NCBI RefSeq assembly: GCF_002003465.1
Contig: NZ_BDDQ01000002.1
Span: 114,725 to 178,724, forward strand
Length of the DNA: 64,000 bases
Direction of reading: 5' to 3'
Source: Caenibacillus caldisaponilyticus
GTDB lineage: Bacteria; Bacillota; Bacilli; Bacillales; Sporolactobacillaceae
The position numbers and the translations under genes are program-made. Below the pieces are notes generated by a model. That model did not search any database. It saw only the letters and a program-made list of their open reading frames with translations, and had not been told where the DNA came from. This document shows, piece after piece, positions 35,830 to 45,247 of this stretch (within the stretch, counting starts at the first letter, position 1; each line of letters opens with the position of its first letter).

Positions 35830-36960
35830 TTATTTAGCCCGTTTGGCCCCATCATAGTGTTCGAGAATCACCTTGACTATCCGCTCAGCGGCATGCCCGT
35901 CTCCGTACGGATTGGCAGCCTTCGCCATTTTTTCGTAAACCTCCGGATCGGTCAGGAGCTCCTTCGCCAGCCGGTAGACGTTCTCTTCCGACGTCCCGGC
36001 GAGCTTCAACGTGCCCGCTTCGATGCCTTCCGGCCGTTCGGTCGTGTCCCTTAAGACCAGAACGGGGACGCCGAACGTCGGGGCCTCTTCTTGGATGCCG
36101 CCGGAATCGGTCAAAATCAGATGCGCGCGGGCCATGAAATTGTGAAAATCGATCACCCCGAGCGGATCGATGAGGTGAATGCGCGGATGATCGCCTAACG
36201 TCGCGAACGCAATCTCCCGGACGGCCGGATTGAGATGAACCGGATAAACGAGGGCGATGTCCGCATGTTCGTCGACGAGGCGGCGAACGGCGCGAAACAT
36301 GCGGCGCATCGGTTCACCCAAATTTTCCCGGCGGTGGGCGGTCATGAGCACCATTTTGCGCTTGCCGACCGCTTCCAGCACCGGATGGCGATAATTGTTC
36401 CGGACCGTCGTCTTCAGCGCATCGATCACGGTATTGCCGGTGACAAAAATCGCCTCGGGCCGCTTGTTTTCTTTTAAAAGGTTGTCAGCCGCCCACGTCG
36501 TCGGCGCAAAATGAAAGTCTGCCATGATCCCGGTGAGCTGCCGGTTCATCTCTTCCGGAAACGGGGAATATTTATCGCCCGTTCGCAGCCCCGCTTCCAC
36601 GTGCCCGATCGCGATTTGATTATAAAAAGCGGCGAGGCTCGCGGCAAAAGTGGTCGTCGTATCGCCGTGGACGAGCACGAGATCGGGCTGAGTTTCTTTC
36701 ATAATCCGGTCCAAACCGGATAAAGCCTTTACGGTAATATCGGCGAGCGTCTGGCGTTCCTTCATGATATGTAAATCGTAATCCGGAACGATTCGAAAGA
36801 CGTCGAGCACTTGGTCGAGCATTTCCCGGTGCTGGGCGGTGACCGCCACGATCGTCTCGATCTTTTCGGGATGTTTCTTCAATTCCAGAACGACCGGCGC
36901 CATTTTCACCGCTTCCGGCCGGGTTCCGAAGATGACCATGATTTTGATCGGTTTTTGCAT
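35830..36960 (-). CDS. mnaA: MnaA/WecB, UDP-N-acetylglucosamine 2-epimerase
   Basis: Non-hydrolysing epimerase making UDP-ManNAc for TagA. It has 376 residues. Motifs: F-G-T-R-P-E-A-V-K-M-A-P, V-T-A-Q-H-R-E-M-L, V-H-G-D-T-T-T, H-V-E-A-G-L-R, E-E-M-N-R, T-A-H-R-R-E-N, and T-D-S-G-G-I-Q-E-E-A-P. ATG at 36960 is chosen for GAGGTG nine bases upstream and the family N-terminus; an upstream frame of 41 codons is open but lacks similarity. The enzyme is cytoplasmic. Confidence 0.96.
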   Translation of the reverse strand: MQKPIKIMVIFGTRPEAVKMAPVVLELKKHPEKIETIVAVTAQHREMLDQVLDVFRIVPDYDLHIMKERQTLADITVKALSGLDRIMKETQPDLVLVHGDTTTTFAASLAAFYNQIAIGHVEAGLRTGDKYSPFPEEMNRQLTGIMADFHFAPTTWAADNLLKENKRPEAIFVTGNTVIDALKTTVRNNYRHPVLEAVGKRKMVLMTAHRRENLGEPMRRMFRAVRRLVDEHADIALVYPVHLNPAVREIAFATLGDHPRIHLIDPLGVIDFHNFMARAHLILTDSGGIQEEAPTFGVPVLVLRDTTERPEGIEAGTLKLAGTSEENVYRLAKELLTDPEVYEKMAKAANPYGDGHAAERIVKVILEHYDGAKRAK

Positions 36961-37100
36961 GGAGACACCTCTTCGCGTCATTCGACTGCCTGCATAAAAT
37001 TGCGCATACCTTGTTTCGCACTTTAAAAATCTTCGGGCCTCTGCTTCACGCTCTGCAGCCCGCATCCAAAAACACCTCTTCACACATTACCCCTATGATA

Positions 37101-37133
37101 CAAAAAAAAAGGCCACGGTGCCAGGCACCGTGG
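37101..37133 (-). terminator. terminator of the acidic surface protein gene
   Basis: Arms CCACGGTGC (37113-37121) and GCACCGTGG (37125-37133) with loop CAG; leftward it is followed by a run of nine T. Confidence 0.85.
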
Positions 37134-37153
37134 ATCGTGAAAGGGGCAAGCGG

Positions 37154-38158
37154 TCAGCTCACCCCGGCTTGGCGTTTTCGCGCGCCCAACCATAAGAGCG
37201 CACCGCCGGAAGCGAGCAACCCCCCGCCGGCCGCCATCCAATCCCATACATGAGAAGCGGTGTCGGGAAGCCGTCCGCCCTTCGCTGTCGCTGAGGCCGC
37301 CTTTTTACCTGCGGGCGGCTGGGCGGGCAGGCTCTTCGCTGTGGTTTCTGCACCTTTTGCCGCTTGATTGATCAAATCCGGATTTAAGAGATCGGGCGTC
37401 ACGTTCAGATCGGCCAAAAGGTTTCCATCTTTATCATAAAGCTCGATCAACAGGGTTGCATTTCCGATGTCCTTCATTTGAAAGAGTTCGGCCAGGGTGA
37501 TGGGCTTTTTATGACCGTCGCTGACCAAATAATATTTCGCGTGCATCTGGAACACCTTCAACATGTCCTCAAAGATGCCGGCCAATGCCTCGGCCTGTGC
37601 TCGCGTCAACGACTCGGCGTTTTCATCGAGGGAATCGCTGAAAGCGATCAGGCGGTCAGCAATGCTTTCCATTCCTTTTTCGACTTGATCCGGATCCAAG
37701 GAATCAAGATACGTGAACACGCGTTCGATCTCTTCATCCGTCAACCCCAACGACTCAAAGATGGCGGATAAATCTTCCTCGTCCGTATCCCCCAGCGTAT
37801 ATTCATCGAGGTCAAACACCAGATCATCGACGAACTTATAGTCGTCCAGCGACCGCCCGTGGGCCGCCAACAGATCGATGAGCTCGGCTTTCGTCAAACC
37901 GTACTCGTCCAAAACTTGCTGCAGCGTTTGATCATTAAGAGGTTCGCCCAAAAAGTCCTTCAGTTCGGCAAACGAGCCGAATTCCTTTATGGAGGTGTCA
38001 TATTCTTTCTCAAGATATTGCTCCAAATCGTTTCTCGTCCAATGAAGGCTTTTAAGATAGGCTTCGAGCTGCTGATCGTCTGCGGACGACCATGCCCAGG
38101 CATGGGCCGGGGCGAAAAAAAGGACAAACAAACCCAACAACGGTAAAAGGCGTTTCAT
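37154..38158 (-). CDS. processed acidic surface protein with LPDTA sorting signal
   Basis: Cell-wall-anchored protein of 334 residues. It has a signal peptide (about 1-22, ending A-W-A-W-S), a very Asp/Glu-rich middle (about 25-270) with weakly repeated helical units built around G-L-T-x-x-E-I or Y-G-L-T-K-A-E-L, an Ala/Lys/Pro-rich spacer, then L-P-D-T-A, a hydrophobic segment and a basic tail K-R. LPDTA-type signals are used by class D sortases, and acidic proteins of this layout form a known LPXTA family in Bacillales. No sortase is in the window. ATG at 38158 follows GGAGGGTTCT. Function is unknown. Confidence 0.82.
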   Translation of the reverse strand: MKRLLPLLGLFVLFFAPAHAWAWSSADDQQLEAYLKSLHWTRNDLEQYLEKEYDTSIKEFGSFAELKDFLGEPLNDQTLQQVLDEYGLTKAELIDLLAAHGRSLDDYKFVDDLVFDLDEYTLGDTDEEDLSAIFESLGLTDEEIERVFTYLDSLDPDQVEKGMESIADRLIAFSDSLDENAESLTRAQAEALAGIFEDMLKVFQMHAKYYLVSDGHKKPITLAELFQMKDIGNATLLIELYDKDGNLLADLNVTPDLLNPDLINQAAKGAETTAKSLPAQPPAGKKAASATAKGGRLPDTASHVWDWMAAGGGLLASGGALLWLGARKRQAGVS

Positions 38159-38357
38159 AGAACCCTCCATCGAATAAGACTTAATAATTTAAATATATGA
38201 CAAAATACATTTTTTGTATATGAAAAATTTTAAACTTTACTAATAGATCTTCGCCATCGGCGTTGAAACAGGATTGAGCCAAACATTTTGTTGGGGAAAA
38301 TTCCTAAGATATTGTAAAATGGAAAAGGAAACGATACGACATAAGCGAGGGATGACC

Positions 38358-39623
38358 ATGGAGACGAGTTTTTTCAAAAACAATCGCGAGCGTTTCTTCG
38401 AGCTCATGGAAGACCGGTCGATCGCCGTTTTCTTCGCCGGCGAAGCCCCGCAGTCTTCCGGCGATCAACAGCACCCGTTTGTCCCGAACCGAAATTTTTA
38501 TTATTTATCGGGTATCACCGAACCGAAAATCGTCCTCCTGCTCACGAAATTTGAAGGAAAAAAAGAAGCGCGCCTGTTTGTGGAACGGCCGAATCCGGTT
38601 ATGGCGAAGTGGATCGGCGAAAGCCTGACGAAGGAAGAAGCCGCAGAGGCTTCCGGCATTGAAGCGGCCAACGTGTCGTACTTGGATGAATTTCACGGCT
38701 TCCTCCAAAGCTTGCTACTGAGCCTGCCGTATGAACACGTGTACCTTGACTTGGAAAAACGCGCATGGAACGCTCCGTCCACACCGGCGGGACGCTTCGC
38801 CCACGGCATCAAAAAACGCTATCCCTACTTGCAATTACATAATGCGTATCATGCGATCTGCGACATGCGCCTGATCAAGACGAAAGAGGAAATCGAAACG
38901 ATCCGGGAGGCCGGGCGCATCACCGTGGAAGGGATTAAACACGTCTTGCGCCACGCCAAGCCGGGCATGAAAGAATATGAGTACGAGGCTTATTTTGATT
39001 TTGTCTTGAAGTCTAACGGCGTCAAACATCACGCTTTCCACACCATTGCGGCCGGCGGCAAAAACGCGACCGTGCTGCATTACGAGCGCAACGATCAAAC
39101 GGTGCGGGACGGCGAACTTTTGCTTCTCGACCTCGGGGCGCAGGTTGACCTTTACAACGCCGACATCAGTTACACCTTCCCGGTCAACGGCAAGTTCACC
39201 GAGCGGCAAAAGACGATTTACAACATCGTCTTAAAAGCGCTCCGCGAAGTGACCGCGCTCATCAAACCGGGCGTCCCTTTCAGCGATTTACAAGAGCATA
39301 CGAAAAAGGTGCTCGCCGAGGAATGCCAAAAAATCGGTTTGATCAAAACGCCCGAGGAGCTGTCGAAGTATTATTTCCACGGCGTCAGCCACTCGCTCGG
39401 TCTCGACACGCATGACGTCGGGCGCCTCCGCGACCAAAAACTGGCCCCCGGCATGGTGCTGACCGTCGAACCCGGCTTATATATTGAAGAAGAAGGCATC
39501 GGCGTCCGCATCGAAGACGATGTCGTCGTCACGGAAGACGGCTGCGAAGTGCTGACGACCGGCCTGCCGCGCACCGTCGAAGAAATCGAAGCGTTCATGG
39601 CCGAAGCGCGCAGCGGTCAATGA
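38358..39623 (+). CDS. Xaa-Pro aminopeptidase (M24B, PepP type)
   Basis: Cytoplasmic metallopeptidase of about 421 residues removing N-terminal residues before proline. The N-terminal creatinase-like domain (about 1-160) starts F-x-x-N-R-E-R-F-F and includes H-P-F-V-P-N-R-N-F-Y-Y-L-S-G. The pita-bread domain has the metal ligands in L-L-L-D-L-G-A-Q, N-A-D-I-S-Y-T-F-P, H-G-V-S-H-S-L-G-L-D-T-H-D-V-G, T-V-E-P-G-L-Y and R-I-E-D-D. ATG at 38358 is chosen because GAGGG ends six bases before it. Confidence 0.93.
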   Translation: METSFFKNNRERFFELMEDRSIAVFFAGEAPQSSGDQQHPFVPNRNFYYLSGITEPKIVLLLTKFEGKKEARLFVERPNPVMAKWIGESLTKEEAAEASGIEAANVSYLDEFHGFLQSLLLSLPYEHVYLDLEKRAWNAPSTPAGRFAHGIKKRYPYLQLHNAYHAICDMRLIKTKEEIETIREAGRITVEGIKHVLRHAKPGMKEYEYEAYFDFVLKSNGVKHHAFHTIAAGGKNATVLHYERNDQTVRDGELLLLDLGAQVDLYNADISYTFPVNGKFTERQKTIYNIVLKALREVTALIKPGVPFSDLQEHTKKVLAEECQKIGLIKTPEELSKYYFHGVSHSLGLDTHDVGRLRDQKLAPGMVLTVEPGLYIEEEGIGVRIEDDVVVTEDGCEVLTTGLPRTVEEIEAFMAEARSGQ

Positions 39624-39671
39624 GCGAACTTGGTCCATCAAAAAACATCTCTATTCGAGGAGGCATCATCT

Positions 39672-40616
39672 ATGGAATATCGGCGTTTGGGTCGATCGGG
39701 TTTGAAAGTGAGCGAAATCTCGCTCGGCAGTTGGCTCACTTACGGCGGATATGTCGCCGCCGAACAGGCGATCAAAACGATTCACAAAGCCTACGATCTC
39801 GGCATCAACTTTTTTGACACCGCCAACGTTTACATGCACGGCGAGGCGGAAAAAATTGTCGGCCGAGCCATCCAAGCGTTTCCGCGCGAATCGTATGTGC
39901 TCGCCACCAAGGTGTTCTGGCCGATGGGCGACGGGCCGAACGACCGCGGGCTGTCCCGCAAACATATCATCGAGCAAGCCAACGCCAGTCTGAAACGCCT
40001 GGGCGTCGATTACGTCGACATCTACTATTGCCACCGCTACGATCCGGAAACGCCCTTGGAAGAGACGCTGCGCGCACTCGACGATCTCGTCCGCCAAGGC
40101 AAGGTGCTGTACATCGGCGTCAGTGAGTGGACGGCGGAACAAATCACCGAAGCCGTGCATCTCGCCGATAAAAAATTGCTCGATCGCATCATCGTCAACC
40201 AACCGCAATACAGCATGCTCGTCCGCCATATCGAAAAAGAAATCATTCCGGTTTGCGAAAAACACGGCATCGGGCAAGTCGTTTGGTCGCCGCTCGCCCA
40301 AGGGGTGTTGACGGGCAAATATAAAAAAGGCGCAAAACCGCCCGAAGGCAGCCGCGCCGCCTCGGACAGCAAATTCATTCAATCGCTGTTGACCGACGAA
40401 AATCTCGACAAGGTGGAAAAACTCAAGGGCATCGCGGATGAGCTCGGACTGTCGCTCGCCCAACTCGCCCTCGCTTGGATCCTCCGCCAGCAAAACGTTG
40501 CCAGCGCGCTCGTCGGCGCCAGCCGTCCCGAGCAAATCGAGGAAAACGCGAAGGCGTCCGGCGTCAAGCTGGATGACGAGGTCCTCGCCAAGATCGAAAA
40601 CATTCTGGAAAGCTGA
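39672..40616 (+). CDS. aldo/keto reductase
   Basis: NADPH-dependent oxidoreductase of 314 residues, (beta/alpha)8 barrel, Kv-channel beta-like branch. The catalytic tetrad is visible: Asp and Tyr in F-F-D-T-A-N-V-Y-M-H-G, Lys in L-A-T-K-V-F-W, His in Y-Y-C-H-R-Y-D. The NADP-binding end has A-L-V-G-A-S-R-P-E-Q-I-E-E-N. ATG at 39672 follows GAGGAGG. It lies 48 bases after the Xaa-Pro peptidase gene and may be cotranscribed. The physiological substrate is unknown. Confidence 0.93.
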   Translation: MEYRRLGRSGLKVSEISLGSWLTYGGYVAAEQAIKTIHKAYDLGINFFDTANVYMHGEAEKIVGRAIQAFPRESYVLATKVFWPMGDGPNDRGLSRKHIIEQANASLKRLGVDYVDIYYCHRYDPETPLEETLRALDDLVRQGKVLYIGVSEWTAEQITEAVHLADKKLLDRIIVNQPQYSMLVRHIEKEIIPVCEKHGIGQVVWSPLAQGVLTGKYKKGAKPPEGSRAASDSKFIQSLLTDENLDKVEKLKGIADELGLSLAQLALAWILRQQNVASALVGASRPEQIEENAKASGVKLDDEVLAKIENILES

Positions 40617-40648
40617 GCGCACGGGCCACGCCGCCCATTGGCGGTCGA

Positions 40649-40685
40649 CTCCGCCCGTTTACGAGACGGGCGGAGATTGTTTTTT
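40649..40685 (+). terminator. terminator of the aldo/keto reductase gene
   Basis: Arms CTCCGCCCGT (40649-40658) and ACGGGCGGAG (40666-40675), followed by ATTGTTTTTT. Confidence 0.88.
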
Positions 40686-40863
40686 CACCGTTCTCCATCA
40701 TGGCCGCTTTTCAAATCATACGGGTGCCTTGCAGCCGGCAGGGCACCCCTTTTTTTGCGCTATTTTTTTGGAACCGCATGGCTATAAATTGGCTGTAAGA
40801 TATCCTAATGGGCTCTTCGAAACGCAACCGTGCCATTCACTCACGCACGAATGATTGCCATAT

Positions 40864-41223
40864 TTAACGCCATTGCACATATTCGACAATGGTGCCGTCC
40901 GGGTGACGAACCCGCATGTTCCAGCCGGTCGGAACAGGCTTGATGTCTTCGAGCAATTCCGCCCCTTTGCTTATTAAGCTTTCTTTCGCATCCTGGATTT
41001 CGTCAACCAAACAAGTTAAAGCGGTCGCCCTCACCCTCGAAAGATGCTCTTCTTTACCGGCAATCAACAATAGCGGTCCGATTTTCGCCAATTCCAAGCG
41101 CAGTTCAGGGTAACGAAAGCGCAGACTCACGCGTTGACCCAAAACCGTCTCGTAAAACAAAATCTGTTGCTCCAACTTTTCCGGTTCCACGTACAGCCGA
41201 AACAACACTTCCCGAATGCGCAT
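40864..41223 (-). CDS. VOC (glyoxalase/bleomycin resistance) family protein
   Basis: Small cytoplasmic protein of 119 residues with the beta-alpha-beta-beta-beta repeats of the vicinal oxygen chelate fold. The family features are the N-terminal Y-V-E-P-E-K-L-E-Q-x-x-x-F-Y-E-T-V-L-G, the C-terminal V-R-H-P-D-G-T-I-V-E-Y-V-Q-W, and the Glu there as a probable metal ligand. GGGGGGAAAACC precedes the ATG. Substrate unknown. Confidence 0.82.
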   Translation of the reverse strand: MRIREVLFRLYVEPEKLEQQILFYETVLGQRVSLRFRYPELRLELAKIGPLLLIAGKEEHLSRVRATALTCLVDEIQDAKESLISKGAELLEDIKPVPTGWNMRVRHPDGTIVEYVQWR

Positions 41224-41588
41224 GGTTTTCCCCCCTACTTTTGGTCAGAATGCACCGAATCAAAGCGCGTCTGTTGGAAAGCTCCCATCAAAGATTTTAC
41301 TTTAATTTTATAAATTCATCCCTATTTTCCGGCTTTCGCTCTCCCATTCGTTTGAACGCTTGCGGAGCATGATTTCGTACAAGGGTAGAAAGCCATGAAT
41401 GTTTTTTGACGAACAGAATCCCATTCGGCGAGAACTGCCGTTTGCTTTAAGGAAATGATAATCCGCAGATGAATTCGCGGGTCATTGTATTGGCTCAAAT
41501 GGCGAGATTTGGACATCCAAAGCAGGATCACTGCCTGAGAAAATCGAATACACCAATGAAAATCGCTTTTGAGGCGTGGGGGAGAATA
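41224..41588. other. intergenic region with a possible frameshifted remnant
   Basis: Leftward between about 41490 and 41305, one frame reads E-W-D-S-V-R-Q-K-T-F-M-A-F and, after a one-base shift near 41385, continues F-L-P-L-Y-E-I-M-L-R-K-R. The joined text looks like protein but matches no family I know. Otherwise empty. Confidence 0.25.
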
Positions 41589-42431
41589 ATGGAGCTGAAA
41601 AAACAACTGATCGAATTAAAAGCGATGGCCAAAGAGCAAATATTCAATCTTGATATGGACGATTTGATCCATAAGATGCTGGTGAACATCGGGACGGTGG
41701 ACCCGGAATTGCGCGATGCGCTCATTTATGCCACGTTTATAAGATTGATCGACGATGATTTTTTGACTGGGCGGCAGCTGCAGGCCGTCATGGAAACATG
41801 TTTAGACCATAACCATTTGTTTTATCGGATCGGTGAAACCAATAGCGATTCCGTCTTTACCCGTTCCTTTTCGTCCCTGATCATCGCCGCCGTTTTGGAA
41901 AAAGACAAAAAGGGTTCGCTGCTTCCCGCTCCCCTTGTGGCCAAAGCGACGGCGAGCGGTCATTCTTATTTGCGCCAAGAAAGAGATACAAGAGGGTACG
42001 TCGAAGGGAAAGGATGGGCGCACAGCATCGCCCACGGGGCCGATTTATTGGTTGCGGCCATCAACCATCCCCACTATCGACCGGAACAGTCCAAAGCCTT
42101 CCTGGATACCGTGCGCCATTGTTTGTTCAAAGACGCTGCCGTTTACACCGATGATGAAGATGAACGGCTTATTTTTGTCATTGAATCTCTTATTGATAAA
42201 GGTTTAGAGGAAACGGAATTCGTTGATTGGATCTTAAAAGTATTTGATGATTTGGAGATGTTGTTCGAAGAAGAGGGGCATGCGTTAACGTTTTATCGCA
42301 AAAAGCGGAACGTCACGAATTTCTTTAAGTCGCTCTATTTTCGATTGGGGTACAAAAACCGCGGTGATCAGGTGAGACGTTGTATAAAGGAGAATTTAAA
42401 AATCTGGCATCAGCGGTTATTTATCCTTTAG
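41589..42431 (+). CDS. DUF2785-like protein
   Basis: Cytoplasmic all-helical protein of 280 residues resembling the DUF2785 family of Firmicutes. Conserved-looking stretches are T-D-S-V-F-T-R-S-F-S-S-L, G-Y-V-E-G-K-G-W-A-H-S-I-A-H-G-A-D-L-L and the C-terminal F-x-x-L-Y-F-R-L-G. No catalytic motif or export signal is evident. ATG at 41589 is chosen because GGGGGAG precedes it; the frame is open 40 codons upstream without conserved content. Function unknown. Confidence 0.8.
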   Translation: MELKKQLIELKAMAKEQIFNLDMDDLIHKMLVNIGTVDPELRDALIYATFIRLIDDDFLTGRQLQAVMETCLDHNHLFYRIGETNSDSVFTRSFSSLIIAAVLEKDKKGSLLPAPLVAKATASGHSYLRQERDTRGYVEGKGWAHSIAHGADLLVAAINHPHYRPEQSKAFLDTVRHCLFKDAAVYTDDEDERLIFVIESLIDKGLEETEFVDWILKVFDDLEMLFEEEGHALTFYRKKRNVTNFFKSLYFRLGYKNRGDQVRRCIKENLKIWHQRLFIL

Positions 42432-42516
42432 TTTTTTCGTGATATTCGTTCCTGGCGATGAATGGATGCGGTGTGCCTTATGCGGATGCAACATGCCCTT
42501 TCATCGGCCTCTGCAT

Positions 42517-42560
42517 AGCCAAAAAGGATGCCGAATGACATCCTTTTTGGCTTTATTGAT
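42517..42560 (+). terminator. terminator of the DUF2785-like gene
   Basis: Perfect 14-bp arms AGCCAAAAAGGATG (42517-42530) and CATCCTTTTTGGCT (42539-42552), eight-base loop, then TTATTGAT. The T tract is short. Confidence 0.7.
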
Positions 42561-42711
42561 CACGGTTTGCCCATTCGCTTGTCAAAGCGGCCGCCGAATC
42601 GAAAGCTTCCCTCCTGAACCGAACCGTTACGCTTTTTCAACGCCGGTCGGCAAAACCCGCGCTATTATGCAAGCAAACCGCGCCTTTCATTCGGCGAAAG
42701 CGCCCGGTCCT

Positions 42712-43527
42712 TTACAACTTTTTCCCGGAGAAATAGGCGGTCAGATAGTCGGCCCAGAGCTTGATGCCCTTTTCATTCGGCAGGCGGCCGGCTTTGTCCA
42801 AATCGTTCGCCAACCCTTCGCCTTTCGGCCAGGCGGAGAGATGGTCCAGATAGACGTAACCGGCGTCTTTCGCTGTTTCCTTAAGCTCCTCGGCGCGGGC
42901 GTTAATGCCGTCATAAAACGTGACGGGATTCGGCGGTTCAATCATGAACGTCGCGTCCGGAAGGGTGTCTTTTAGATTGTTTCCGATAAGGACGGGAATG
43001 CGCGCCGAATCGTGCGTGCTGACCTTGCCGTTGTCCTCGATCAGCATGGCGGTAAAAATGATAACGTCCGGCTTTTCATCCGCCAGCGATTGATACAATT
43101 CCTTTTGATAAACGGTCAGCGAATTTTCGCCGGAAAACGTTTTCTCCTTCACATAAAAAATCGGGGACCCGTAGGCGTCATTCAATTGCTTTTGCAAGGG
43201 CGCCGCCAACCCCAGGACGCTTTCCCCGCCGGCCAACAGCACGCGGACGGACGATTTATTTTCCAACGCCGTTTTGATTTTATCCTGAAGTTTTTTCGGC
43301 AAATGTTTTGTCAACGCAGCGGGATCTGCCGGAGCGTCCGAGGCCAACGCGCCGTTTGCCTGTCCCCCGTCATTACCGGCCTTCCCGGCCGTTTCTTGAT
43401 CCGCACGCCATTCGGCTTTCGCCGCCTTGGACATGCGCGCCACTTCGCCTTTCCAATGCAGGCGGCCGGCGATCACCGCCGCGGCGCAAACGATCACAGC
43501 AAAGATGACCAACAACCCTTTTTTCAA
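42712..43527 (-). CDS. SGNH/GDSL hydrolase-like exported protein
   Basis: Protein of 271 residues with an uncleaved or cleaved N-terminal hydrophobic segment (about 4-20), an Ala/Gly-rich linker (about 35-75), then an SGNH-like fold. Candidate motifs are V-L-L-A-G-G-E-S-V-L-G (nucleophile region), P-D-V-I-I-F-T-A-M-L-I-E-D-N (oxyanion Asn block) and N-E-K-G-I-K-L-W-A-D. The classic G-D-S is replaced by G-G-E-S, so activity is uncertain. The start is TTG at 43527 with GAGGGGGTGAACCT upstream. It may modify extracellular glycans or lipids by family analogy. Confidence 0.72.
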   Translation of the reverse strand: MKKGLLVIFAVIVCAAAVIAGRLHWKGEVARMSKAAKAEWRADQETAGKAGNDGGQANGALASDAPADPAALTKHLPKKLQDKIKTALENKSSVRVLLAGGESVLGLAAPLQKQLNDAYGSPIFYVKEKTFSGENSLTVYQKELYQSLADEKPDVIIFTAMLIEDNGKVSTHDSARIPVLIGNNLKDTLPDATFMIEPPNPVTFYDGINARAEELKETAKDAGYVYLDHLSAWPKGEGLANDLDKAGRLPNEKGIKLWADYLTAYFSGKKL

Positions 43528-43950
43528 AGGTTCACCCCCTCATCCCACGTGTGAAAACCGATTCCAAGTATGTATTTTTTTATTTTTCTTTTTTATTGTA
43601 TATCAGCACAAGGGCGTTCACAATATCTCATTGATCGCAAACCACGAGCCTGGCGAAACAAGAATTACAGGGCGGCGCTTATGCGTATCGATCCCTCGGT
43701 CTTCGAGCGCGTTTTAAAACGGTGCTCACGGCCATCACCGCATCAAATCGCTTGATGGAGACGTTTTGGACATTATATTCTTTACATTGAAAGAGGAAGG
43801 ATTAAGAGGGCTCCATCCTTCCCGACCGGCTTATGGATTCAGGCATCCGGCTCGATCAGCCCGAGATTTCGCCAAAATACGAGCCATCCGTTGCGTGGAC
43901 GGCACACCGTTGGACGAATGTCCGACAGACAACGTTTTAAATATAAAAAA
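43528..43950. other. intergenic region
   Basis: About 420 bases between the SGNH-like gene and the terminators of the endopeptidase gene. No gene, RNA or repeat is supported. Confidence 0.4.
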
Positions 43951-44022
43951 TGGGCCCGAAAAACGCCTAACGGGCATTTTTCGGGCAAACAAAAAAAATG
44001 TCCGGGCTCGCGGGGAGCCCGG
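43945..44022 (-). terminator. double terminator of the NlpC/P60 gene
   Basis: Two leftward hairpins in series: CCGGGCTC/GAGCCCGG (44002-44009, 44015-44022) followed by eight T, then GCCCGAAAAA/TTTTTCGGGC (43954-43963, 43977-43986) followed by another T-rich run. Confidence 0.78.
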
Positions 44023-44234
44023 TACAAAAGTCGAATGATTTGTCGGCAAAGACGGCGTTGGCTTGGCCTTTTCTTGATCACGCCTATGTAACTACGCCTT
44101 TGATCTCACGCCTCTGTTTTCATGTCTCTCATTTCTGCCATCTGCCATAATAACCGCTTCGCTTTGAACGCTCCACTTATTTTCTTTCAGCTTTGACCAT
44201 TTTGCGCCAACGATTTCTGTTTGGCGCATCCGCC

Positions 44235-44957
44235 TTATTTCAGAACGGATTTCGCACCCAAGTAACGCGGTTTCCAATAAGAATTGTTCATGGGAGTGAC
44301 GGTCACGCCTTGAGAGCTCGAAGCGTGGATGAACTTGCCGTCTCCGATATAAATCCCAACATGGGACGGACCGTCTTTATAAGTTTCAAAGAAAACGAGA
44401 TCGGCTTTTTTCGGCGAAGAAACGGTCTTTCCGGCTTTCCATAATGTATCGGTCGTGCGCGGGACATCGACACCGTTTTTGTTAAAAACATATTTGACAA
44501 AGCCGCTGCAGTCGAAACCGGACGGCGATTGTCCGCCCCATTTGTAAGGGGTCCCGATGAGCGATTTGGCATTGGCGATGATTTTGTCCGCCAGCGCGCT
44601 GTTCGAATTAACGCTCACACTGGCCGCTTCGACGCGCATGTTGTTCAATGAAGCCCACGTCTTCAGACCGACGATGCCGTCCGGAACAAGCCGGTGCGCT
44701 TTTTGATAGTTGATGACAGCCGCGCGCGTATACTTCCCGAAAATGCCGTCGATCCAGTAGTGATAGTAACCGAGTTTGCTCAACTTATCTTGGAGCGTGC
44801 GAACGGCTTGTCCGCGCGAGCCGTAGGACAACAATTGTTGGCTTGCCGTGACCTTTGTCGGAGTTTTGGCCATGGCCCCATCGGCCAATGCCGGCGCGAC
44901 TAACAAAGAGCAAGCCGTCAGCGAAGAGATGAAGATTTTACGGAACGGATGATGCAT
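44235..44957 (-). CDS. NlpC/P60 DL-endopeptidase with peptidoglycan-binding domain
   Basis: Secreted wall hydrolase of 240 residues cutting the gamma-D-Glu-meso-diaminopimelate link. Order: signal peptide (about 1-30), PG_binding_1 domain (about 42-105; G-S-R-G-Q-A-V-R-T-L-Q and D-G-I-F-G-K-Y-T), linker, NlpC/P60 domain (about 125-238). The catalytic Cys is in G-F-D-C-S-G-F-V, His in S-H-V-G-I-Y-I-G and the third polar residue in F-I-H-A-S. GGGGGGAAGACAGCA precedes the ATG. No LysM is present. Single-gene unit with its own terminators. Confidence 0.94.
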   Translation of the reverse strand: MHHPFRKIFISSLTACSLLVAPALADGAMAKTPTKVTASQQLLSYGSRGQAVRTLQDKLSKLGYYHYWIDGIFGKYTRAAVINYQKAHRLVPDGIVGLKTWASLNNMRVEAASVSVNSNSALADKIIANAKSLIGTPYKWGGQSPSGFDCSGFVKYVFNKNGVDVPRTTDTLWKAGKTVSSPKKADLVFFETYKDGPSHVGIYIGDGKFIHASSSQGVTVTPMNNSYWKPRYLGAKSVLK

Positions 44958-45247
44958 TGCTGTCTTCCCCCCGATGCGGTTGTTCCGTTTTGGTTGGTTG
45001 CCGTATCACGTTTGGTACTTTCATAGTAAAGGGGGAAGATTACAAACCTATAACATTGTTTTTGCGAGACTTTTAAAATGCGGATAAACCGGGTAAAAAT
45101 TTTTACCCATACCGCCATAAAAAAGAATATATGGAAACATATGGTTTTTAACGCGCGACGGAACGTCCGGGCACGGCATGAGCCGATCGACCTCCCGTCT
45201 GGCGGCAAACGCTGGGCAAAGCTCCCTGCGCTTTCATGGGCGATGCA

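Noticed and set aside
39666..40622. 318-codon leftward open frame
   Set aside because: Antisense shadow of the aldo/keto reductase.
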